Shown: positions 8,623 to 16,584 of the stretch, piece after piece
How positions within the stretch are numbered: the stretch's first letter is position 1
Layout: each line of letters opens with the position of its first letter
Origin: Bacteroidales bacterium
GTDB taxonomy: Bacteria > Bacteroidota > Bacteroidia > Bacteroidales > Muribaculaceae
DNA length: 23,844 bases
NCBI GenBank assembly: GCA_900755985.1
Contig: CAAEIL010000150.1
Coordinates: 1-23,844 of the forward strand
Direction: 5' to 3'
The notes under the pieces: model-generated
What the model was told of the DNA's origin: nothing
What the model saw: only the letters and a program-made list of their open reading frames with translations
The model's database searches: none
Program-made: the position numbers and the translations under genes

Positions 8623-9366
8623 ATGAAAATCAATTTCGGATATCGTCTCTTGATTGTTATAGGAGCAATGATGCTTCTGACACAGAACATCTCCGCTCAA
8701 GAACAGTTCAGCCGCGACCTTGAACAGATTTCATTTGTCCCCAAAGGGCAATGGCTTGCCGGAGTCAGTGTCAACTATTCACAATCATCGCAGGACAACT
8801 ATCAATTTCTAATCATCGAGAATCTCAATGGTGATACATACTCATTCAAGGTTTCGCCTACAGTAATGTATGCCTTTCACGACAATCTTGCTGCTGGCGG
8901 ACGATTCGCATACGAACGTCAGCGCACAAAGATAGACGGCTCAGCCATATTTGATTCCGAAACATCATATGATCTTGACAACCTGTACAGTATAAGTCAG
9001 AATTTCTATGGTACAGCCTGTTTCAGGAACTATATTTCGCTTGGCAAAAGTACCCGCTTCGGCCTTTTTAACGAAGTGCAGATACAGTTAGGCGGTGGCC
9101 AGTCAAAACTTGTGAACGGCACCGGGGACAATATTACGGGAACTTTCGAACGCAGTTTCAAGTTCAACATCGGACTTGCTCCGGGCATGGTAATGTTCCT
9201 CAACAACTATTCGGCAATCGAGGTAAACGTAGGTGTGCTCGGTTTTAACTATAACCATACCAAGTCCACCACAGACCAAATTTATATCGCCAACCGGACC
9301 ACAAAATCGGCAAACTTCCGTATCAACCTTTTTTCAATAACCTTCGGCATGATGTTCTATATCTGA
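8623..9366 (+). CDS. outer-membrane beta-barrel protein, first paralogue
   Basis: The 247-residue protein has a clear signal peptide (basic start, hydrophobic core, cleavage near SAQ at about residue 26). It then shows alternating hydrophobic strands rich in aromatic residues and ends with a strand finishing in GMMFYI, typical of outer-membrane barrels recognised by the BAM machinery. The size suggests about eight to ten strands. It is clearly related to the next gene: both share the phrases FxPKGxW near the N-terminus, RNY, RFGxFNEV, and ANFRxNxFxIxFG at the C-terminus. It lies between the DUF4493-type lipoprotein (53 nt upstream) and its paralogue (24 nt downstream) and is probably cotranscribed. 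The precise role is unknown; pairing with surface lipoproteins suggests an anchor or export pore. Confidence 0.8.
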   Translation: MKINFGYRLLIVIGAMMLLTQNISAQEQFSRDLEQISFVPKGQWLAGVSVNYSQSSQDNYQFLIIENLNGDTYSFKVSPTVMYAFHDNLAAGGRFAYERQRTKIDGSAIFDSETSYDLDNLYSISQNFYGTACFRNYISLGKSTRFGLFNEVQIQLGGGQSKLVNGTGDNITGTFERSFKFNIGLAPGMVMFLNNYSAIEVNVGVLGFNYNHTKSTTDQIYIANRTTKSANFRINLFSITFGMMFYI

Positions 9367-9390
9367 CGTCCGGTAAAACAAGAAAAGAAA

Positions 9391-10269
9391 ATGGCATCAA
9401 AAAAATCGAAATATCTCTCACTGACCATCATAACAATGGTACTAATGACTTTAACGTCAGTCGTCGGCACCCGGTGTTATGCTCAGGTGATATTGAAAAA
9501 AGATTCGTTGACAATGCAGCGCAGACAGATAATATCAGATGAAAAAGTGCTTGTGGGCAAAGATACCGTGAGTATCATACTGCCTGAACGCAACTATGGG
9601 CGCTACGACCGCGGACTTTACAACTATCTCTTTATTCCCAAAGGAAAATGGGACTTCGGACTTACGGCATCGTATGGCGAATTCAATACCGAAGATGTGC
9701 AGGTGCTGAGCATTCTCAAAGATTTTAATTTCAAAGGCAAGATTTACTCGATACACCCTCACATTGGATATTTTGTGCGAAACAACCAGTCGGTTGGATT
9801 AAAGTTTACTTATTCGCGAGGTGTAGCAGACCTTGGAAAACTATCGGTCGACATAGACGATGATCTCAACTTTTCGATTCATGATGTCAGTTACTACAGC
9901 GAGTCGTTTTCTTTTGGCACGTACTACAGGAACTATGTAGGTCTGGGCCGAGATAAACGCTTCGGTATCTTTAACGAGGTAGACCTGTCGTTTCAAAGCG
10001 GGTCGTCAAGATTCAAACGTTTCTATAACGACGAACCCAAAGACACAAAGACTGTAATAACTCAGGCATCGCTAAACTTCAGCCCCGGTCTCGCGGTATT
10101 TATTCAGAACAATGTGGCATTCAATGTATCGTTCGGCGTATTCGGCATAAAGTGGCGCAAAGAACATCAGCTCACCAATGATGTTGACGAGGGCACTCGT
10201 TTCTCGTCAGGCGCTAATTTCCGTTTCAATATTTTCAATATAGACTTCGGCTTGCTTGTTGTAATCTGA
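9391..10269 (+). CDS. outer-membrane beta-barrel protein, second paralogue
   Basis: The 292-residue protein has an N-terminal signal sequence with a hydrophobic core at about residues 10-27 and likely cleavage near CYAQ (residues 29-32). It has an extra segment of about 40 residues before the barrel that the 247-aa neighbour lacks. From FIPKGKWDFG onward it aligns by eye with that neighbour: a YRNY strand, RFGIFNEV, a GLAVFIQNN turn, FGVFGI and a last strand ANFRFNIFNIDFG ending in VVI. The two genes look like an old tandem duplication, because only short motifs are conserved. The start ATG at 9391 follows the previous stop by 24 nt, and its own stop is 15 nt before the next lipoprotein start, so all are probably one operon. 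Confidence 0.8.
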   Translation: MASKKSKYLSLTIITMVLMTLTSVVGTRCYAQVILKKDSLTMQRRQIISDEKVLVGKDTVSIILPERNYGRYDRGLYNYLFIPKGKWDFGLTASYGEFNTEDVQVLSILKDFNFKGKIYSIHPHIGYFVRNNQSVGLKFTYSRGVADLGKLSVDIDDDLNFSIHDVSYYSESFSFGTYYRNYVGLGRDKRFGIFNEVDLSFQSGSSRFKRFYNDEPKDTKTVITQASLNFSPGLAVFIQNNVAFNVSFGVFGIKWRKEHQLTNDVDEGTRFSSGANFRFNIFNIDFGLLVVI

Positions 10270-10284
10270 CAACCATTCTGCATC

Positions 10285-11859
10285 ATGAGAAAAATATCAC
10301 CTGTAATAATATATCTAACGCTTCTGCTCACGCTCATTCCGCTGCACTCATGCATAGAGAACGACATTCCCTACGCACGCATTCAGCCAAATTTCATTTC
10401 AATAGCTGCAGAGGGGCAGTCCAAGGACGCGACTATCGATACTATAGCAAGGACTGTGACTTTTTATCTTCCCGAGGAAGTTAATATCGCAGACGTGCAT
10501 ATCGAAAATTATGCAATAACGGCAGGAGCGAGCGAAGTCGGCGACACACTTCAACATCCTCTTGATCTGACAACACCCAAGACTGTGACACTGCATATGT
10601 ATCAGGATTATCAATGGACACTGTGCGCTGAACAGACCATCGAACGTTATTTTACGGTTGCCGGTCAAGTAGGACAGAGTACCATTGATGTTCCCGGCCG
10701 ACGAGTTGTAGCTTATGTTACAGAAAATGCCGATTTGACAAAACTACATGTAGAGTCAATCAAACTGGGACCTGCGGGATCGGTAATGACTCCCGATATT
10801 GATGGCCAAAATGTGGATTTCACCAATCCCATAAATGTAGACCTTCAGGTATATGGTGAGACACAACACTGGACAATATATATCGAGATCACCGAGGCCA
10901 AAGTATCGACAGTGCGCGCCGATGCATGGACTAATGTCGCATGGGTTTATGGACAGGCCGAAGCCGGACGGCCTGTAGGAGTACAATACAGACTGGCCGG
11001 CGACACCGAATGGATAGACGCACCCGAAAGCTGGCTCACGATAAATGGAGGCAGTTTCTATGCACGTCTTATACATCTTTCGGCCAATACAGAATACGAA
11101 GCACGCACAGTCAGCGGCGAAGATTATGGCGAGATTGTAAGTTTTACGACCGGAGATACACGACAGCTACCCAACAGCAACTTTGACAGTTGGTGGCTTG
11201 ACGGAAAAATATGGGACCCCTGGGCTCAGGACGGCGAAAAATTCTGGGATACAGGCAATAAAGGCGCAACCACCCTCGGTCCATCAAATACAGTTCCAAC
11301 CGAAGATACTCCGACTGGAACAGGTAAAGCCGCCATGCTTCAGACAAAGTTTGTTGGTATCGGCGCACTTGGCAAACTGGCCGCCGGCAACATTTTCGTC
11401 GGTGATTACGTACGCACCGACGGGACCAATGGTATCCTTAGCTTTGGCCGTCAGTTTAAACTCCGTCCAACAAAATTACGCGGATATATGAAGTACAAGA
11501 CAGCGCCCATTTCGTCCGTTACTGCAGGTTTTGAGGACTTAAAAGGTCGTCCCGACACATGTATCATTTGGGTATCGCTCATCGATTCGCCTGAACCTTT
11601 CGAGATACGTACCAATCCCAAGAACCGTCATCTTTTCGATGAAAACGCATCCATTGTCGTTGCATACGGAAAGTATGAGTATTCGAAGACCATTGACGGA
11701 TACATACCCTTTGAAATAACTCTTGACTATCGGGCCACTGACCGCGTGCCAAGATACATTCTTGTGACAGCATCGGCTTCAAAGTACGGAGACTATTTTA
11801 CGGGCGGCGATGGCTCAATACTATATCTCGACGATCTTGAACTTCTTTATGATTATTAA
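10285..11859 (+). CDS. PCMD domain surface lipoprotein
   Basis: This is a predicted lipoprotein of 524 residues: a basic start, a Leu-rich core and a signal ending LHSC with Cys23 as anchor, then the acidic IENDIP, which favours surface exposure. Two similar modules follow at about 45-118 and 128-202. Each has an ID-x-RxVxxYxxE strand, an ENYAIT or ESIKLG strand and a closing QWTL or HWTI strand, so they are probably tandem immunoglobulin-like units. Residues about 205-292 resemble a fibronectin type III domain ending SFTTGD. Residues about 295-524 are a good match to the PCMD fold, starting LPNSNFDSWW, with the GKAAMLQTKF strand and the end LYLDDLELLYDY. Despite its name (putative carbohydrate metabolism domain), the family has no proven activity. 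It sits 15 nt after the second barrel gene and 13 nt before an rRNA methyltransferase. Its C-terminus parallels that of the first lipoprotein in the cluster. Confidence 0.8.
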   Translation: MRKISPVIIYLTLLLTLIPLHSCIENDIPYARIQPNFISIAAEGQSKDATIDTIARTVTFYLPEEVNIADVHIENYAITAGASEVGDTLQHPLDLTTPKTVTLHMYQDYQWTLCAEQTIERYFTVAGQVGQSTIDVPGRRVVAYVTENADLTKLHVESIKLGPAGSVMTPDIDGQNVDFTNPINVDLQVYGETQHWTIYIEITEAKVSTVRADAWTNVAWVYGQAEAGRPVGVQYRLAGDTEWIDAPESWLTINGGSFYARLIHLSANTEYEARTVSGEDYGEIVSFTTGDTRQLPNSNFDSWWLDGKIWDPWAQDGEKFWDTGNKGATTLGPSNTVPTEDTPTGTGKAAMLQTKFVGIGALGKLAAGNIFVGDYVRTDGTNGILSFGRQFKLRPTKLRGYMKYKTAPISSVTAGFEDLKGRPDTCIIWVSLIDSPEPFEIRTNPKNRHLFDENASIVVAYGKYEYSKTIDGYIPFEITLDYRATDRVPRYILVTASASKYGDYFTGGDGSILYLDDLELLYDY

Positions 11860-11872
11860 ACTCACGTGAACC

Positions 11873-13402
11873 ATGTCACGAAAACGAAAAGAACTACCGA
11901 TTATCGAAAATATCGAAATCACTGATGTCGCATCCGAAGGCAATGCCATAGCCCGTATCGGCGAGAACGGTATAGTCGTATTTATACCTTTTGGAGCACC
12001 CGGCGACATCGCCGATATAAAAATAGATAAAAAACGCAAGTCGTATGCTAATGGTCATATCGAGCGCCTTGTAACTCCATCGAGCATACGAGTTGAACCA
12101 CGTTGCGAACACTTTGGAATATGCGGCGGCTGCCGCTGGCAACATCTTCCCTACGAATTCCAACTCAGATGTAAACAAAAGCAAGTGGAAGATGCCCTCA
12201 ATCGCATTGCCAAAGTTGAATTGCCTGAGATTTCGCCTATCAAAGGGTCTCCCACACAATGGGAATACCGTAATAAGATGGAATATACTTTTTCCAATCA
12301 TTGTTGGCTGACATTCGAACAGCTTCGCTCAGGCGAAGAGTTCCCCGACCGCGAAGCAGCGGGCTTCCATCTGCCCGGTGCCTTTAATAAGGTCCTGGAT
12401 ATAAATAAATGTCACTTGCAGGATAATCTGTCCAACAAGATACGCATCTTTGTCAAAGAATTTGCTAAAAGCCACGGTCTTACGTTCTATGACATGAAAG
12501 AGAACCACGGCCTGCTACGCACAATGATGGTACGAATAGCATCCACGGGACAGGTAATGGTTGTCATCCAGTTCGGCGAGGATAATCCGGCACAAATTAA
12601 AACCGTTCTTGATGCCCTGCGAGAGGAATTTCCGCAGATTACATCGATTATGTATGTAATCAATCTTAAGCTCAACGATTCCATTGCCGATCAGGAAGTT
12701 TTGCTCCATTCGGGACAGGACCATATAATCGAAAAGATGGAAAATCTAAGTTTCCGTGTCGGACCCAAATCGTTCTATCAGACAAACTCGGCTGGTGCCT
12801 ACGAACTTTATAAGGTCGTCCGTGATTTTGCGGATCTCAGCGGCAGCGAACTTGTATATGACTTGTATACCGGAACCGGCACTATCGCCAACTTCGTATC
12901 GTCCGGAGCACGTCACGTAATAGGCATAGAGTATGTCGAAGATGCCATAACCGATGCCCGCATCAATTCGGCAAATAACAAAATATCAAACACGGAGTTC
13001 TTTGCGGGCGACATGAAAGATGTTCTTACTGACAGTTTCATCGAACATCACGGGCGCCCTGAAGTCATGATTGTCGACCCTCCCCGCGCCGGAATGCACG
13101 ACGATGTCATAAAAGTAATTTTGAATGCCGAGCCAGAGCGCATAATATATGTTAGTTGCAATCCCGCAACTCAGGCACGGGACATAAGTCTGCTCGATAT
13201 CAAATATCGGGTCGAAAAAGTTCAGCCTGTGGATATGTTTCCTCACACGCAGCATGTCGAAAATGTAGTTCGTCTTGCGCTTCGCAGTCCAGAAAACCGG
13301 GAAATACACGCACATGACATAGCCATGGCGAAAGCCCGTCGCGAAGCTGAAATGCATGCAGCACGGCAAATTGCAGACAGCAATGAGGATTTACAGGACT
13401 AA
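11873..13402 (+). CDS. rlmD: 23S rRNA (uracil-5-)-methyltransferase, RlmD/TrmA family
   Basis: Members of this family methylate C5 of a uridine in RNA using S-adenosylmethionine; the RlmD branch acts on 23S rRNA U1939. The protein (509 aa) has an N-terminal TRAM-like beta-barrel (about 10-68). Its 4Fe-4S ligands fit the RumA pattern: Cys78, Cys84, Cys87 and Cys180. The SAM-binding loop is DLYTGTGTIA at 330-339, DPPRAG is at 402-407, and the catalytic Cys429 is in VSCNPATQ. The iron-sulfur motif argues against TrmA of the enterobacterial type; RlmCD-type dual specificity cannot be excluded. The start ATG lies 13 nt after the PCMD lipoprotein stop, so it may be cotranscribed with the surface cluster although functionally unrelated. 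Its stop overlaps the stop of the convergent CYTH gene by 4 bp. The last roughly 35 residues, rich in Ala, Arg and Glu, are an unneeded helical tail. Confidence 0.9.
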   Translation: MSRKRKELPIIENIEITDVASEGNAIARIGENGIVVFIPFGAPGDIADIKIDKKRKSYANGHIERLVTPSSIRVEPRCEHFGICGGCRWQHLPYEFQLRCKQKQVEDALNRIAKVELPEISPIKGSPTQWEYRNKMEYTFSNHCWLTFEQLRSGEEFPDREAAGFHLPGAFNKVLDINKCHLQDNLSNKIRIFVKEFAKSHGLTFYDMKENHGLLRTMMVRIASTGQVMVVIQFGEDNPAQIKTVLDALREEFPQITSIMYVINLKLNDSIADQEVLLHSGQDHIIEKMENLSFRVGPKSFYQTNSAGAYELYKVVRDFADLSGSELVYDLYTGTGTIANFVSSGARHVIGIEYVEDAITDARINSANNKISNTEFFAGDMKDVLTDSFIEHHGRPEVMIVDPPRAGMHDDVIKVILNAEPERIIYVSCNPATQARDISLLDIKYRVEKVQPVDMFPHTQHVENVVRLALRSPENREIHAHDIAMAKARREAEMHAARQIADSNEDLQD

Positions 13403-13851
13403 AGCCGTTCTGCCAAGGCCGAATTGTAATAACGTTTGTCACCGGTGACTTCTTTGCTGACAAAAGGAGGCAAAACGACATCAGCATCGGCATTTTCAAG
13501 CTCGACTTCGGCAACAATCAGAGGTGCAAGCTTGTTTTCATAAACGTCAACTTCCCATTTGTATCCGGCAAAAGGAACGATATAACGCCATTTGGCAAGC
13601 ACGCCTGTCGTACACAAATCAATCATCTCCGAGGCATCGGCTACCGGAATTTCATATTCCCATTCGTGACGTGTGGCACCTTGGTTTTTGCCTTTGACTG
13701 TAATCCAGGCTTTGTCATCGCAAATACGAATACGGACGGTGCGGGCAGGCTCAGTCGACAGGTATGCCTGAATGATATGATGTCGTGAGGACGCCAGACT
13801 GACAAATGTATTATCCGAAACTAAAAATTTACGTTCTATTTCAAAAGCCAT
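13399..13851 (-). CDS. CYTH domain (triphosphate tunnel) protein
   Basis: The 150-residue protein starts MAFEIERKFLV, containing the ExExK signature (Glu4, Glu6, Lys8) of the CYTH superfamily. These tunnel-fold enzymes act on triphosphates, for example inorganic triphosphatase or thiamine triphosphatase, with metal ions. Further tunnel strands are visible as RTVRIRI, AWITVKG, EWEYEIP, KWEVDVYE and IVAEVELE, each with alternating charged residues pointing inwards. The length matches the compact bacterial forms with no CHAD domain. An upstream in-frame ATG at 13914 would add 21 residues of no family resemblance and run into the promoter, so 13851 is chosen. It is divergent from the DUF5686 gene and convergent with the rRNA methyltransferase. 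Exact substrate cannot be told from sequence; adenylate cyclase activity is less likely. Confidence 0.85.
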   Translation of the reverse strand: MAFEIERKFLVSDNTFVSLASSRHHIIQAYLSTEPARTVRIRICDDKAWITVKGKNQGATRHEWEYEIPVADASEMIDLCTTGVLAKWRYIVPFAGYKWEVDVYENKLAPLIVAEVELENADADVVLPPFVSKEVTGDKRYYNSALAERL

Positions 13852-13902
13852 TTTAGAAAGATTTAATTTGTGATATCGCACAGACCCTCGGTTTGTACAG
13901 AC

Positions 13903-13910
13903 CAAAGTTA
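13903..13910 (-). promoter_or_regulatory. candidate -7 element for the CYTH gene
   Basis: On the minus strand TAACTTTG matches TAnnTTTG exactly. It is about 52 nt upstream of the ATG at 13851, giving a leader near 45 nt. A clear TTTG at the right distance was not found, and the upstream half would lie inside the start of the divergent DUF5686 gene. Confidence 0.4.
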
Positions 13911-13918
13911 GCAAAAAT

Positions 13919-16507
13919 ATGTCGAAACATATTGCAAGATATATATTTTTTGTTTTACTGACAGCAATGTGGCTGCCTGCGATGCCCCTTCAAGCCAAAG
14001 ATAAAGACAACTACTTAATCAGAGGTATAGTAAGGGACTCGGTTACTAACGAAGTTGTACCTTATGCATCACTTACAGGCTGGGGACATAAGCTTGGCAC
14101 TGTGTGTGATGTTAATGGCATCTTTGAAATCAGTATACCCGACACAGCGATGACATTTAAAGTGTCATCGCTGGGCTACGCTCCTTATATGCTGAAAGTA
14201 AACAAGAACCGCGTTAACCTCTATGCCGTTTATCTTTCGCCTAAGGCCGAGATGCTCAAAGAAGTGGTTATACATCGCAGCAAATATTCAAAAAAGAATA
14301 ATCCTGCGGTGAATATGATGCAACGCATACGCAAAACGGCCCAAGTCAATGACCCGAGACGGAATCCGTATTATTCGTACAACAAATATCAACGCATAAC
14401 GCTTGCACTCAACGATATAGGGACTCCGGACAAGCCCAACTCGATAATGAAACGCTTCCCGGCACTTTGGCAGCACGTCGATACATCCGATGTCTCGGGC
14501 AAGCCGATATTGAACCTGTCGCTCAAGGAGACATCATCCGATGTCTTTTATTGTCATGATGGAGATATAGAGCGCGAGATAGTAACCGGCCAAAGCTCAA
14601 CCGGAGTAGACGAAATCACAGACCAGGAATCAATGCAACGCTTTCTTGATGATGTCCTACGCGAAATTGATGTTTATGACAAGGACATAAATCTGCTTCA
14701 AAATCGCTTTGTCAGTCCTCTGTCGCCTCTGGCCGCTGACTTTTATAAGTTTTTCCTTACAGATTCGACGACCACGACTGATGGTGTCAGACAGTATACT
14801 CTGAGCTTTTATCCGCACAACAAATCGGCTTTCGGATTCATCGGACAGATGACTGTCGAGCCTTCTGACACCGCTATGTTCATTTCAGCAATAAACATGC
14901 GCGTTTCGCCTGAAATCAACCTTAATTTTATTGACAACCTTACATTGCATCAGGAATTTATACGTGGCAAAGACGGTTCACGCCTCAAAACACGCGATGA
15001 CCTGACAATCGAAATAACGGTCATTCCCGGGACGCCAAGTCTGTATGCGCGTCGCAACGTGGCCTATGCTGCACATTCTTTTGATCCTCCGGAAAATGAA
15101 AAGGAAATTTTCAGCGCTCTTGCCCGAAGGCGCACGACATCCGATGCCGACAAGCGGGATGACGAATATTGGCAGCATGCCCGTCTCATCGAACTTTCGA
15201 AATCTGAGTCAAAAATAGGGGAGATGATGACGCGGCTGCGAAGCTATCCGTTGTATCGTTTTATGGAAAAAGGCGTCAAAATATTGTTTTCGGGTTACGT
15301 GGCAACGGGGAAACCATCAAACTTCGACATAGGCCCGCTAAACACTTTCATGTCATATAATGACCTTGAGGGGCTGCGTACACGCGTAGGTGGAATGACT
15401 ATGGCAGCTTTCTCAAAACATTTTTTCAGTAGATTCTACGGCGCCTACGGTTTTGGTGATCATAAGTGGAAATATGGCGTTGAACTTGAATATTCTTTCA
15501 ACGAGAAAAAGATTCATTCACGCGAGTTTCCCATACATTCGCTTATGCTAAACAGCAAATACGACGTATATCGTCCAGGCGAAAACTATGTTTTTACCAA
15601 TGCAGATAACTTTGTATTGTCATTGAAACGCGGCGACAATCATATGCTTGCCTATGAACTAAAAAATACCCTGACTTATAAGCTTGAACTTGAGAACAAC
15701 TTTTCGGTCACTGCATCGTTGACCAACAACCGCATTTATGATTCGCGTCTTTTGAAATTTTCCCTTACAGACGGGACTGCTATCAGTGATTTCTCCGGCA
15801 ATTGGGCTGACATCGAATTCAGATATGCACCCGGCGAGAAATTTTATCAGACTCGTTCATATCGCATACCCATCAATATGGATTCGCCTATATTCATACT
15901 GACGCATCGCTACGGGCCCAAGATATTTGGCGCACGTTGGGCTGTAAACCGCACCGAACTGAGTTTTATCAAACGATTCTGGCTCTCGGCCTGGGGCTAT
16001 ATTGACTTTATAGGCAAAGGGGGTCATGTGTGGTCAAAGCATACGCCATACACTCAGCTATTCACTCCCAATGCCAATATGTCGTATATAATAGAGCCTG
16101 AAAGTTTTTCGCTTATCAACCCTATGGAATTTGTAGCCGACGACTATTGTTCGCTCGATCTGACATACTGGGCCAACGGAGCAATTTTCAATTATATTCC
16201 CCTGGTAAAGAAATTGAAGCTGCGCGAAGTCTTTTCGGCACGTTCATTCTGGGGCAAACTTTCAGACCGTAACAATCCTCGAAAAAACAGCGATATGCTT
16301 GCGTTTCCATCCAACCCATGGGGCGATTCAAAGGATGCAATAGCTACGACCGATGTAGGCCGTACGCCATATATCGAAGTCTCTGCGGGCATCGACAACA
16401 TATTCAAATGCCTGCGTATTGATTACGTTTGGCGCATAACACATCGCTGGCCAGCATACAAAGTTGCCCGAGGCGGATTGCGCGTAGCTGTACATCTGAC
16501 CTTCTGA
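13919..16507 (+). CDS. DUF5686 outer-membrane protein with CarboxypepD_reg-like N-terminus
   Basis: The 862-residue protein has a signal peptide (KHIAR, hydrophobic core, cleavage near LQA at about residue 26). A carboxypeptidase regulatory-like beta-sandwich follows at about 32-110, recognisable from RGIVRDSVTNEVVPYAS, the DVNGIFEI strand and SSLGYAPY. This is the same type of module found at the N-terminus of TonB-dependent transporters. Next comes EMLKEVVIHRSKYSKKNNPAV, a junction characteristic of DUF5686 proteins, and then a long region ending in beta-barrel-like strands (last residues LRVAVHLTF, with an aromatic terminus). There is no TonB plug domain, so it is not a SusC-type transporter. 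The biological role is unknown. The start at 13919 gives a normal signal peptide. The gene stands alone, divergent from the CYTH gene by 67 bp and convergent with the amidase gene. Confidence 0.85.
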   Translation: MSKHIARYIFFVLLTAMWLPAMPLQAKDKDNYLIRGIVRDSVTNEVVPYASLTGWGHKLGTVCDVNGIFEISIPDTAMTFKVSSLGYAPYMLKVNKNRVNLYAVYLSPKAEMLKEVVIHRSKYSKKNNPAVNMMQRIRKTAQVNDPRRNPYYSYNKYQRITLALNDIGTPDKPNSIMKRFPALWQHVDTSDVSGKPILNLSLKETSSDVFYCHDGDIEREIVTGQSSTGVDEITDQESMQRFLDDVLREIDVYDKDINLLQNRFVSPLSPLAADFYKFFLTDSTTTTDGVRQYTLSFYPHNKSAFGFIGQMTVEPSDTAMFISAINMRVSPEINLNFIDNLTLHQEFIRGKDGSRLKTRDDLTIEITVIPGTPSLYARRNVAYAAHSFDPPENEKEIFSALARRRTTSDADKRDDEYWQHARLIELSKSESKIGEMMTRLRSYPLYRFMEKGVKILFSGYVATGKPSNFDIGPLNTFMSYNDLEGLRTRVGGMTMAAFSKHFFSRFYGAYGFGDHKWKYGVELEYSFNEKKIHSREFPIHSLMLNSKYDVYRPGENYVFTNADNFVLSLKRGDNHMLAYELKNTLTYKLELENNFSVTASLTNNRIYDSRLLKFSLTDGTAISDFSGNWADIEFRYAPGEKFYQTRSYRIPINMDSPIFILTHRYGPKIFGARWAVNRTELSFIKRFWLSAWGYIDFIGKGGHVWSKHTPYTQLFTPNANMSYIIEPESFSLINPMEFVADDYCSLDLTYWANGAIFNYIPLVKKLKLREVFSARSFWGKLSDRNNPRKNSDMLAFPSNPWGDSKDAIATTDVGRTPYIEVSAGIDNIFKCLRIDYVWRITHRWPAYKVARGGLRVAVHLTF

Positions 16508-16532
16508 TTAGTCTTGGGTATAGATGTATGCT

Positions 16533-16561
16533 CAAGGTACAGTCATACTTTCGATACCTTG
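16533..16561. repeat. short inverted repeat between convergent genes
   Basis: CAAGGTA at 16533-16539 is the exact complement of TACCTTG at 16555-16561, with a 15-nt loop. It lies in the 77-bp gap between the DUF5686 gene and the convergent amidase gene. The stem is short and no clear T-tract follows on either strand, so a terminator role is only possible. Confidence 0.3.
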
Positions 16562-16584
16562 GCAGCTATTGTTTCAGACAATGA

